Part shown: one piece after another, positions 1 through 7,541 of the stretch
Layout: each line of letters begins with the position of its first letter
Numbering within the stretch: the first letter of the stretch is position 1
Origin: Bradyrhizobium sp. CCBAU 53421
GTDB taxonomy: Bacteria > Pseudomonadota > Alphaproteobacteria > Rhizobiales > Xanthobacteraceae
NCBI RefSeq assembly: GCF_015291625.1
Contig: NZ_CP030047.1
Location: 9,108,501-9,172,500, forward strand
Direction: 5' to 3'
DNA: 64,000 bases
Position numbers and translations under genes: made by a program
The notes under the pieces: generated by a model
Seen by the model: only the letters and a program-made list of their open reading frames with translations
Told to the model about the DNA's origin: nothing
Database searches by the model: none

Positions 1-1187
1 AATCCATTGTAGAAGTCCTCGGCGTAACGCCCGAGCGCAACCAACGGGCTGCCGACCCGCTCATAGGCCTCGCGCGTGATGCGATTGTGGTCCCGCCGCT
101 TCCACAGCGACATCAGGGCAAACTGCAAAAGCGGGAGTGCGGTATCCTGACCGAGAACGCTCTTGATCATGTCGTCGACAATGCCCGGCGCCAGATGCAG
201 GTTGACGAGGGCAGCCGGTCGCTCGACGGCCGCCCTGAGCCCTTCATACACCATCGGCCATTCCTTCATCGAAAAGCGCGCGTGCCGGGCGACGTACGGG
301 CGCAGCAATTCGAGCTTGTCGATTTCGTTGGCGAATTCCTCGCGCAACGTGAGGATGACACGGTTGGCCGGGTTCGATTGCAGTAGTGCATCAATGGCGG
401 CCGCCATTGCGGCGCAATCGCGATCGTCGCACAGCGTGAATGCCTCTTCGAACTGGTCGACGACCAGCAGGACCGGCGCTGCGGCCGCCGCGCCCAGCAT
501 CTCGGGCAAGCGCGCCGGATTGTCGTGCAGCGCCTTGGCTTCGGCACTACGATCGAACCCGGCATCGGGAATCGCCGCATTAAGCGCATCCACCAGATTT
601 TCGAGCATCGCATTGCCGGGCACGAATGGTCCAACCACTCGAAATTTCGGCGCGCCGTCGACAGTCCGAAGCATCGGCAACGCGCCGCCCATCACGAGCG
701 ACGACTTACCGCTTCCCGACGCGCCCTCGACCACGACCAGCGGCACCTCGTCCAAGCGCTGCAGCAAATTGGCGACGGCTGTTTCGCGGCCAAAGAAGAA
801 AGCGCTGCTGCGGAACGATTCCAGCCCTACGTAGGGGCACTTGTCGTCACCGAGATCAGGCAGGCGCTCGGCATCGAATGAGGCAAGGCGCGGCCGAGGG
901 GCACGAATCCCAGCATGCGACAACGTGGAAGACCAGTAGTCGAGCAAGACCTGGCAGGCCGTCCGCTCCTTGATGTCCTCGACAAGGGCTCCGGTCATCG
1001 CACCACGGTCGAGGAAGCAGCGGATGTTCGATTCAAGCGCCCCCAAGGCAGCAATCTCGCTTTCCGGACTGCTGTCGTTGCCCAGCCGCCGGTCCATGTC
1101 CTGCAGCAGGTCTGAATTCACGCGGCGCATCTCGGCGGCGGCGTCGAATGGCGCCGGCTGCACTGTGGCAACCGGAGAGTCAGACAT
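1..1187 (-). CDS. nSTAND1-type P-loop NTPase, 3' end cut by the window edge
   Basis: The reverse-strand frame is open for 395 codons from an ATG at 1187 to the window edge. Residues 1-100 are a helical leader. A motif typical of nSTAND1 proteins follows at about 118-134 (PYVGLESF, then FFFGRE). The Walker A loop is at 154-162 (GASGSGKSS) and Walker B at 239-248 (VLLVVDQFEE), with a sensor-like TLREEF at 280-285. STAND NTPases are signal-dependent switches that usually end in a repeat sensor such as WD40; that part would lie outside the window. The start has a GGAG seven bases upstream and overlaps the stop of the TIR gene by 8 nt (ATGTCTGA), so the two are probably translationally coupled. 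The family call is from motif recognition; a defence role is inference. Confidence 0.85.
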   Translation of the reverse strand, partial: MSDSPVATVQPAPFDAAAEMRRVNSDLLQDMDRRLGNDSSPESEIAALGALESNIRCFLDRGAMTGALVEDIKERTACQVLLDYWSSTLSHAGIRAPRPRLASFDAERLPDLGDDKCPYVGLESFRSSAFFFGRETAVANLLQRLDEVPLVVVEGASGSGKSSLVMGGALPMLRTVDGAPKFRVVGPFVPGNAMLENLVDALNAAIPDAGFDRSAEAKALHDNPARLPEMLGAAAAAPVLLVVDQFEEAFTLCDDRDCAAMAAAIDALLQSNPANRVILTLREEFANEIDKLELLRPYVARHARFSMKEWPMVYEGLRAAVERPAALVNLHLAPGIVDDMIKSVLGQDTALPLLQFALMSLWKRRDHNRITREAYERVGSPLVALGRYAEDFYNG

Positions 1188-2730
1188 TTTGGGGCTCCGG
1201 CTCAATTTGCTGAAGAATCGCCTTCAACGGCAGCGTCGTCTCACGCAACTCGGCACAAAATCTCTTGAGGTCACCGTCCACCTCTCGAAAGAGCTCGCCG
1301 ACCTCATTGGCATAGTCGTTGAGCAGCCCCAACACGATGCCGGCTTTGTCGCCCGCTGCGATTGCGGTTCCAATGCCGGTCTCGAGCTCCTCCAGATCCT
1401 GCCGACGGTTCTCGAAAACGGGTGAGAATGGCGCCGTGAAGCGTTCGCGCATCCTCTGGATGGATTTCCAGTTTGCAGTCAGACCGGCACGATTCGCATT
1501 GTCCCATGTGCCGATCCTGTATTGGCCGCCGAACATGCTGCGCAGCTTGTTGTCGAGGCCCTGCAATAGACCGTGGTCCCGTACACGCGATGCCAAGCTC
1601 CCGCGCAAGTCGTTCAGCGCGTCGATACCGGCGAACATGGGTTTGAGTTCGCGGTTCGCGGCGGCGGCTGGATCCAGCAGGCGCACCACGGCAGTCATCA
1701 GATTCCGCAACTCATGCAGTTCCAGTTGCCGCATTGCCCGTTCGATCTCGTCGTTCAACCGCGCCGGTATCGCGCCTCCCAACCCTTCCAGCTCGCCAAC
1801 GAGATGGTCGAAGTCCGCCGTGGCTTGCGTGCTGGTCACGTTATCGAATGCGAGGGCTGCTGCCTGCAGACGCTCGGGCAGTTCGATGCCCAGCAGCCCG
1901 CTCAGGCTCGGAATGATTTCGGCCAACTGGCGCTGCGACGCCTGTATATCGCGTTCCTGCTGCCTGAATTTCCGTTGGGCGCTGGCAAGCGCCCGGACTG
2001 AGACCGTTTCCGCCGAATCAAGGCCCGACACCAGCACCTGCAACTCGCTGCGAATGGGAATGAGAGATTTCGACTCGATCTCATGCAACGCGTCATGGAC
2101 GTTCTTGAGCAATCTGATCTCGTCGACCCCCCGATCGGCGGTCTCGATCACGACCCGCGAGCGGCTGACCGCGTCGGCGACTTGCGCGTTCCGGCGGATC
2201 AATTTCTCGAGCTGCCGAATACCTATCTCGCCGGTCGCGAGATCATTGGATTGCTTGAGCTTGGGATTTCGCTTCAAGGCCTCCACCAGCCGCTCTGTAT
2301 CGGCCTCCCAGTGGATTTCCGAGATCTGGTAGGCTTGGATATTATGAAAACCCAGCTCCCTGAGCTCAGCAGGCAGCTCGTTCTGCAGCGGCGGCTTATC
2401 CCTTCCGATCAGCACTGGGAAAATCTTCTTCGACCGTCTCTGTGCCGTGGCGATTTCGCTGCGAACCCAATCATCGGGAGCATCGAGCGATCGTAGGCCG
2501 GGCGATCGTTCGCAGGTGGACCATCGCGGTCCGATCAGCGCCACCAGGGCTTCGCAATTCTCCAGCCCGTCGCTTAGCGCCTTATCCCAATCTTCTCCCC
2601 AAGGGATGCTGTCCCCCCTCAAGTCCATGAACACGGCGTCCTTACCGAACATTCGGGTAAGATCCCCGTACAAATGGCCGCCGGCATCCATGGTATCGAT
2701 GCGTCGATAATTTATGAAAATCTCACGCAT
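1180..2730 (-). CDS. TIR-domain protein with long helical C-terminal region
   Basis: 516 aa from the ATG at 2730, which has a GAGG six bases upstream; a TTG four codons earlier is less likely. Residues 1-150 are a bacterial TIR domain: IFINYRR at the first strand, FMDLRGDSIPWGEDW around 34-48, ALIGPRW near 64-70. WVRSEI near 88-93 holds Glu92, which matches the catalytic Glu of NAD-cleaving TIR domains (SARM1 WVHKEI). Residues from about 165 to the end are mostly charged helix and coiled coil with no family I recognise and no membrane segment, so the protein is probably cytosolic. It is the first gene of a pair with the nSTAND1 NTPase, whose start overlaps its stop. Likely role: NADase or signalling effector controlled by that NTPase (inferred). 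Confidence 0.85.
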   Translation of the reverse strand: MREIFINYRRIDTMDAGGHLYGDLTRMFGKDAVFMDLRGDSIPWGEDWDKALSDGLENCEALVALIGPRWSTCERSPGLRSLDAPDDWVRSEIATAQRRSKKIFPVLIGRDKPPLQNELPAELRELGFHNIQAYQISEIHWEADTERLVEALKRNPKLKQSNDLATGEIGIRQLEKLIRRNAQVADAVSRSRVVIETADRGVDEIRLLKNVHDALHEIESKSLIPIRSELQVLVSGLDSAETVSVRALASAQRKFRQQERDIQASQRQLAEIIPSLSGLLGIELPERLQAAALAFDNVTSTQATADFDHLVGELEGLGGAIPARLNDEIERAMRQLELHELRNLMTAVVRLLDPAAAANRELKPMFAGIDALNDLRGSLASRVRDHGLLQGLDNKLRSMFGGQYRIGTWDNANRAGLTANWKSIQRMRERFTAPFSPVFENRRQDLEELETGIGTAIAAGDKAGIVLGLLNDYANEVGELFREVDGDLKRFCAELRETTLPLKAILQQIEPEPQNV

Positions 2731-2812
2731 TGCTGGCCTCAATCGACACGAATTATTTTTGCGCCGAACCCGCTCGGGCGGACTAGCAGACCTGAAAATC
2801 CTCTAGTTGTAG

Positions 2813-3781
2813 TTGAAATATGGGGTAATATCAAATGCTCGCATCGGTCGATGGAGGGAAGATCAGCTGATCTGGATCAACAGCGGCTCTGCGCCCAATT
2901 GTCGGAGTGTGGGGGCCTTTGAGAGGTGGCACCTGACGTCACGCCTTCACGTGGCCTGCGTCAGCTACGTGCCGTGCGCGAACGCATCGAAGGCGCTTTG
3001 CTGTTTGTTTCTCGGGCCGATTTCGGTCCTGGCGTTCGTGCTCATGATGGCTCTTCCCGTCGGCGCGTCATCGATGGGAGCTCGCGGCGCCGCGCAGTGC
3101 GATCGCTCCCGTTTTCGCGTCGTCGTGGACGTCGGACATACGGTCCAGGCGCCGGGCGCGCTGAGTGCTCGCAACGTCACCGAGTACAGCTTCAACCTTC
3201 GACTGGGTCAGGAGATTCAAAGACGACTGGCATCCGATGGCTTTACCGGCAGCGTGTTGCTCGTGACCGAAGGTGAGGCAAGGCCAAGCCTGTTCAAGCG
3301 GGCGGCCGAGGCAAACGAGCTCCCAGCAGATCTGTTCCTTTCGATCCACCACGATTCCGTGCCAGACCAGCTGCTTGAAGATTGGGAGTTCGAAGGAACG
3401 CCAAGTCATTTCAGCGATCGATTCAGCGGCTACTCGCTGTTCGTTTCCCGTGATAATCCGCATTACGATGCGAGCGTGCTGTTCGCGACGCTCCTCGGGA
3501 AACGGCTGAAGGTCCGCGGTTTGCAGTATGCTCGCCAGTACACGGAACTGATCATGGGCAAGTACCAGCACGAATTGGTGGACGCCGAGCTCGGGATCTA
3601 CCGATATGATCAGCTCATTGTGCTCAAGGAAACCAAGATGCCTTCCGTCTTGTTCGAAGCGGGCTCGATCATCAACCGCGACGAGGAGCTGCAAATGAAC
3701 TCACCGGAGCGGCGTGATTTGATCACCGCTTCGGTGAACGACGCGGTGGAAGCGTTCTGCGAGGCCCGGGCCGGCGGCTGA
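2813..3781 (+). CDS. Exported N-acetylmuramoyl-L-alanine amidase (Amidase_3)
   Basis: This enzyme family cleaves the amide bond between N-acetylmuramic acid and the stem peptide of peptidoglycan, using one zinc. The Amidase_3 fold runs from VVVDVGHT to the end. The expected zinc ligands and catalytic Glu are visible: His in DVGH, Glu in NVTEYSFN, His in LSIHHDS, and Glu in VLFEAGSIIN. A hydrophobic stretch before the domain (about residues 58-80 of the longest frame) looks like a signal peptide, so it acts in the periplasm. The 2813 ATG has no ribosome site and gives an odd 50-residue leader; a GTG at 2951 or 2969 is more plausible. It is divergent from the TIR/nSTAND1 operon and convergent with the caspase gene. 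Confidence 0.82.
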   Translation: MKYGVISNARIGRWREDQLIWINSGSAPNCRSVGAFERWHLTSRLHVACVSYVPCANASKALCCLFLGPISVLAFVLMMALPVGASSMGARGAAQCDRSRFRVVVDVGHTVQAPGALSARNVTEYSFNLRLGQEIQRRLASDGFTGSVLLVTEGEARPSLFKRAAEANELPADLFLSIHHDSVPDQLLEDWEFEGTPSHFSDRFSGYSLFVSRDNPHYDASVLFATLLGKRLKVRGLQYARQYTELIMGKYQHELVDAELGIYRYDQLIVLKETKMPSVLFEAGSIINRDEELQMNSPERRDLITASVNDAVEAFCEARAGG

Positions 3782-3797
3782 GGCAGCAGCTGCCTCG

Positions 3798-5696
3798 CTA
3801 GTTACAGACCTCGACATTGCCGGTGTTACCGCCGGGGCCGCCGCCGCCGCGGTACTCGAGATGGCAGCCGCGCCTGACCGGACGGCACAGATAGGCATCG
3901 CACATGATCTGACCGCTGCCGCCGCCCTCCGCCCTGGCACGGCCCTGCGGGCGCGGAACTTCCGCGGACGGAACCTGTGGCTCGCGCTGCGGGTGGAAGG
4001 CGCGTTCGCGGTCACGGCGCGAGGGGCGCTCGTCGCTGTCGCGCTTGGCAACCGGCTTCCGCTCGCGCCGCTTCTCGCATTCATTGTCGTCGTTGAGGAA
4101 CGAGCCCTCGGCGCACACGATCCGCGTGCAGCGATCGCCGTCGGCCTTGTAGCCATGCTCGCAGGCCAGCGGACAGACACGGGACTGCTTCAGCCTGACG
4201 GCATCGAGGGCGTCGACGTTCGCGGTCTTGATGTCGAGCTTGGTGCCGGCATAGCGGTTGAACAAGGTCAGCGAGCGCTGCGAGGCGGCGTTCCAGTCGC
4301 CATCGACGGCGCCGGTCAGGCAGCCGACGCGGCGCAGTTCGGTCTGCACCGATTTGACCACGTCCACCTCGGGCGGCCCGGTAGCCAATGCGGCCACGGT
4401 CGTGGTCTTCTCGGGAGCCGCCGGCGGAGCTGGCGGCGCAGACGCAGCCTGCGTTGCCGCTTGATCGGTCGCCGGCTTGTTGGTCGCGGCGCGATCGGCA
4501 AGCGCGGCATCCGCCTGGCGCTTCTGCTCGGCGGCCGCGGCCTGCTCCTGCGCGACCTGCTTGGCCCGCTCCGCGGCAAGACGCGCCGCTTCGGCAGCCT
4601 TCGCGTCGGCCTCGGCCTTGGCCTGCTGCGCCTTCTGCGCGCCCTCGGCGGCGAGCCGAGCGCGCTCCTGCTCGGCGAGACGCGCCTTCTCGGTGGCCGC
4701 CACCCGCGCGTCCTCGGCGGTGAACTTCTCCAGCTGCAACCTCGCAAGGTTGGCGTAATAGCCGCTCGGATATTGGGCGAGGAAGGCGTTCATCGCGCTC
4801 TTGTTGCCGATCTGCAGCGCCAGCTCGTAATCGCGACGGGCCTCCGACTGCGGCGTCGGTGCCGGGGCTGCGGGCGCGGCAGCAGCGGCGGCCGGCGCCG
4901 GCCTGGCCGGTGCCGGCACCAGCGGCACGTCCTCGCCGCCGAGCGAGCCATAGACGAACGGCTCCTGGCGATTGTTGGTGGTCTTCAGCACCTCGTCGCG
5001 GACGTAGCCGAAGGCGCGGCGCACATCGAGACCGGGGGTCGGCAGGAACTTGGACAGCGCGATCGTGAACGGGCTGTTCTTGCCGTCGCCGTCGGCCGCA
5101 GTCGAGCCGGCCTTCGCGGAATAGGCGATCAGCACGTTCGGACTGGTCGGCTCGACCTTGGCGAGCCCCTGCCCGATCGCCCGGGTCGCCAGCGTCCGCT
5201 TCATGGTCTTGGCAAACGGATTGTCGCGGCAGGCATCGAGGATCACCAGCCGCAGCTTTCGGGCCGGCTCGATCGCGACCAGGATGCGGTCGAGCGAGAA
5301 CGCCTCGTCATAGACGTCGGTGTCGCGCTCCAGCCTGGCATCGACCGGGATCAGGTAATTGGCGCCGTCGACCTCGATGCCGTGGCCGGCGTAGTAGACC
5401 AGCGCGATATCGGCATCGCGGGCGAGGTCGGCGAATTCGCGCAGCGCGCGGCGGGTTTCGACGGCCGGGAGGTCCTTGCGGAAGTCGACCACGTCGAAGC
5501 CGGCATTCTTCAGCGTCGCGGCCATCACCGAGGCATCGTTGACCGGGTTGGCCAGCGCCGCGGTGTTGCGATAGGCCGAATTGCCAAGCACCAGCGCCAC
5601 GCGCTTCTCGGCGAAGGCGGGCTGGCAGACGATCAGCAGCAAGGCCGCGACGGCGAGCAGCAATCGATTCAATTTCGAGAACCCGGACCCGTTCAT
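3798..5696 (-). CDS. Exported caspase-like (peptidase C14) protein
   Basis: 632 aa from the ATG at 5696, which places a clear signal peptide (LLLAVAALLLIVCQPAFA) at the N-terminus; the frame stays open 34 codons further upstream. The p20-type caspase fold follows at about 30-270: KRVALVLGNSAY, His105 in YYAGHG and Cys156 in ILDACRDNPF form the catalytic pair. A long Ala/Glu/Lys-rich helix lies at about 330-440, then a peptidoglycan-binding-like segment (VQTELRRVGCLTG), then a Cys-rich Arg-rich tail. Related exported caspase-like proteins occur widely in rhizobia; their substrates are unknown to me. It ends 16 bp from the convergent amidase gene, and both products should be in the cell envelope. 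Confidence 0.85.
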   Translation of the reverse strand: MNGSGFSKLNRLLLAVAALLLIVCQPAFAEKRVALVLGNSAYRNTAALANPVNDASVMAATLKNAGFDVVDFRKDLPAVETRRALREFADLARDADIALVYYAGHGIEVDGANYLIPVDARLERDTDVYDEAFSLDRILVAIEPARKLRLVILDACRDNPFAKTMKRTLATRAIGQGLAKVEPTSPNVLIAYSAKAGSTAADGDGKNSPFTIALSKFLPTPGLDVRRAFGYVRDEVLKTTNNRQEPFVYGSLGGEDVPLVPAPARPAPAAAAAAPAAPAPTPQSEARRDYELALQIGNKSAMNAFLAQYPSGYYANLARLQLEKFTAEDARVAATEKARLAEQERARLAAEGAQKAQQAKAEADAKAAEAARLAAERAKQVAQEQAAAAEQKRQADAALADRAATNKPATDQAATQAASAPPAPPAAPEKTTTVAALATGPPEVDVVKSVQTELRRVGCLTGAVDGDWNAASQRSLTLFNRYAGTKLDIKTANVDALDAVRLKQSRVCPLACEHGYKADGDRCTRIVCAEGSFLNDDNECEKRRERKPVAKRDSDERPSRRDRERAFHPQREPQVPSAEVPRPQGRARAEGGGSGQIMCDAYLCRPVRRGCHLEYRGGGGPGGNTGNVEVCN

Positions 5697-5728
5697 TTGC
5701 GACACTCTGGCCGTTTCCTGGAGCGCCG

Positions 5729-5818
5729 ATCCGATTGAATCGGAACGAGGCTCTAGTTTCTTGTTTGACGCGTTTCCTTCACGCGAACCGGCACCCACTT
5801 CGCTCGAAAACGCTCTAG
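5729..5818 (+). repeat. Dispersed repeat, copy A
   Basis: About 90 bp, nearly identical in order and orientation to 6938-7028. Shared blocks are CCGATTGAATCG, GGCTCTAG, TTTGACGCGTTT, TTCACGCGAACCGG and ACTTCGCTCGAAAACGCTCT. I recall similar elements scattered in Bradyrhizobium genomes. It lies just upstream of the caspase gene start, so it may sit in that gene's promoter region. Confidence 0.8.
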
Positions 5819-5998
5819 CATGCAGGTCCGTTTAGCAGAAGCAAGCGGGATGCCTTGTGAGGCGCCTCACGGTCCGCGGCGGCATGGACCATGCCATCCT
5901 GACCATTAGTCGGCGAAACCGACCGCCGGTTCGGATTTGGCTGGTCGCGCGATTTCGTGCACGATCGAGCCAACAAGAACAGAACCACGGAGGACATG

Positions 5999-6415
5999 AT
6001 GCAGGGCACAAGCGCGGCGGTTCCATCCGCCAGGGCCGGCAAGGTCCGCAGCATGGCCAGAACCCTCCTCGCCGTCGCGCTGCTGGCCGGCTGCGCCGCG
6101 GGCTGCGGCCTGGTCGACGCCGTGTTCGATGGCTTCAAGCACGCCAAGGCCGTGGAGAACGATCTGGTTGCGATGGTCGGGGTCAAACCAGCAGTCGGAT
6201 TCAACTGGCACAATGGCCGGCTCACGTCGGTAACCGTCACCTTCCCCAGCCTGCTGCAGGACAAGCCATTGCATGAACTCGCCGACGCCGCGCGCGCTGC
6301 GGTCGGCAAGGAGTTCAAGCAGCGCGCCGACGACGTCGTGCTCGCCTTCTCGCTGGGACCGTCCGAGACCGTGGCGGCGCAATCGGACCCAACTCAGGGC
6401 AAGAACTTGCCTTGA
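5999..6415 (+). CDS. Small putative lipoprotein of unknown function
   Basis: 138 aa from the ATG at 5999, chosen because GGAGG lies five bases upstream; the adjacent ATG at 5996 is possible. A hydrophobic N-terminal segment ends in LLAGC, a lipobox, followed by a second Cys in AAGCGL, so the protein is probably lipidated and anchored in the envelope. The remaining ~100 residues are soluble, with a strand-rich centre (VGFNWHNGRLTSVTVTFP) and a C-terminal helix. I do not recognise the family. It stands alone between the two direct repeats, convergent with the GFA gene. Confidence 0.7.
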   Translation: MQGTSAAVPSARAGKVRSMARTLLAVALLAGCAAGCGLVDAVFDGFKHAKAVENDLVAMVGVKPAVGFNWHNGRLTSVTVTFPSLLQDKPLHELADAARAAVGKEFKQRADDVVLAFSLGPSETVAAQSDPTQGKNLP

Positions 6416-6421
6416 GCGGAT

Positions 6422-6856
6422 TTATTCCCCGCCTTGCGTGACGTGCTCCTGATATTGCGGCAGGTCGTCCAGTATCTCGTACCAGGGCGCCTTGGAGCCG
6501 ACGAAGATATGCGCGGTAGGCCGGATCGTCGGCGCATCGCGCAGCGTGCCCATCGTGACATGGACGTAGGCGCCGTTACGGACCTGCGAATAGAGCAGCG
6601 ACCCGCAGCGGCCGCAATGCGCGTCGTGGGTGAGCTCATCGCCGTAGATCAAGAGACCATCGGCGCCGCTGGTGACGTTGAATTTTTCGCGCACGATTCC
6701 CGCGAACGGCTTGAACGCCGATCCGGTGGTGCGCCGGCAGTTCGAGCAGTGACAATTCAGCGCATAGGTGAACGCGTCGGCCACCTCGTAGCGCACGTCG
6801 CGGCAGAAGCATTCGCCGGTCAGGATCGTTTCGTCCGAATTTCCAGATACGGTCAC
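6422..6856 (-). CDS. GFA-family (CENP-V/GFA domain) zinc protein
   Basis: 144 aa, starting at a GTG with an AGGGG site just upstream. The zinc-binding cysteines of the GFA fold are visible: GECFC near residue 15, CHCSNCRR near 35-42 and HCGRCGS near 85. The family includes glutathione-dependent formaldehyde-activating enzyme, but most members have no known substrate, so the specific activity is not assigned. It is convergent with the lipoprotein gene (6 bp gap) and preceded by the second copy of the direct repeat. Confidence 0.85.
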   Translation of the reverse strand: MTVSGNSDETILTGECFCRDVRYEVADAFTYALNCHCSNCRRTTGSAFKPFAGIVREKFNVTSGADGLLIYGDELTHDAHCGRCGSLLYSQVRNGAYVHVTMGTLRDAPTIRPTAHIFVGSKAPWYEILDDLPQYQEHVTQGGE

Positions 6857-6937
6857 AGCTCACCCCTCACGCGGAATTTTGTCGCCGGCCATGGCGCAAT
6901 CCGGCGGTTCATGGCTAAATCCTAGAGCCCTTTCCGT

Positions 6938-7028
6938 TCCGATTGAATCGAACGGCGGCTCTAGATTCTCGTTTTGACGCGTTTTCTTCACGCGAACCGG
7001 TACACACTTCGCTCGAAAACGCTCTAGT
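6938..7028 (+). repeat. Dispersed repeat, copy B
   Basis: Second copy of the 5729-5818 element, same orientation and about 90% identical by eye (TACACACTTCG here for CACCCACTTCG there). The copies flank the lipoprotein and GFA genes as ~1.2 kb-spaced direct repeats. Confidence 0.8.
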
Positions 7029-7057
7029 AGTTCAAATCCTGCCGGGAGGACTAACCA

Positions 7058-7432
7058 ATGAGTCAGGAACGATCCAGCGTCGAAAGCGTCGTGCAGACCT
7101 ATTTCGACGGCCTCTACGAGAGCAATGCCGACAAGCTCGCGACCGCCTTTCATCCCAGTGCCGACCTGCGCTGGGTGGACAAGGGCGAACTGAAGGTCCT
7201 CAGCGTGCCGGACTGGCTCGCTTTGGTGCGCAAGCGGCCGTCGGCGAAGGCCGAGGGCAAGCCGCGGGAGGACTTCATCGTCACTATCGACCGCTCCGAC
7301 GACAACACCGCCTTCATCAAGGTGCGCTGCCAGCTGCCGCCGCGCTATTTCACCGACTATCTGGTGGCGATGAAGCTCGCCGACGGCTGGCAGATCGTCT
7401 CGAAGTCGTACCGCTACGACGTGCGGGACTGA
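7058..7432 (+). CDS. NTF2-like / putative lumazine-binding family protein
   Basis: 124 aa with a strong GGGAGG site eight bases before the ATG. The sequence fits an NTF2-like cone fold: an N-terminal helix (VESVVQTYFDGLYESN), the pattern AFHPSADLRWVD, a central segment, and a C-terminal sheet ending DGWQIVSKSYRYDV. Proteins of this type bind or convert small molecules and many are uncharacterised; no substrate can be named. No signal peptide, so cytosolic. It stands alone upstream of the antiporter, 109 bp away. Confidence 0.75.
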   Translation: MSQERSSVESVVQTYFDGLYESNADKLATAFHPSADLRWVDKGELKVLSVPDWLALVRKRPSAKAEGKPREDFIVTIDRSDDNTAFIKVRCQLPPRYFTDYLVAMKLADGWQIVSKSYRYDVRD

Positions 7433-7541
7433 CCGGGCAGCCCGCCGCATCCCTGCGACGGCTTTGTGACAACGCCCCGGCGGTCCGGCTCCGGCCGGAC
7501 CGCATTGACTGGCGGGGGTTTCCGGGCGAATTGAGCCCATT

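Noticed and set aside
3861..5738. 625-residue plus-strand frame
   Set aside because: Antisense to the caspase-like gene, which has a signal peptide and catalytic residues; the frame is repetitive Arg/Gly/Leu.
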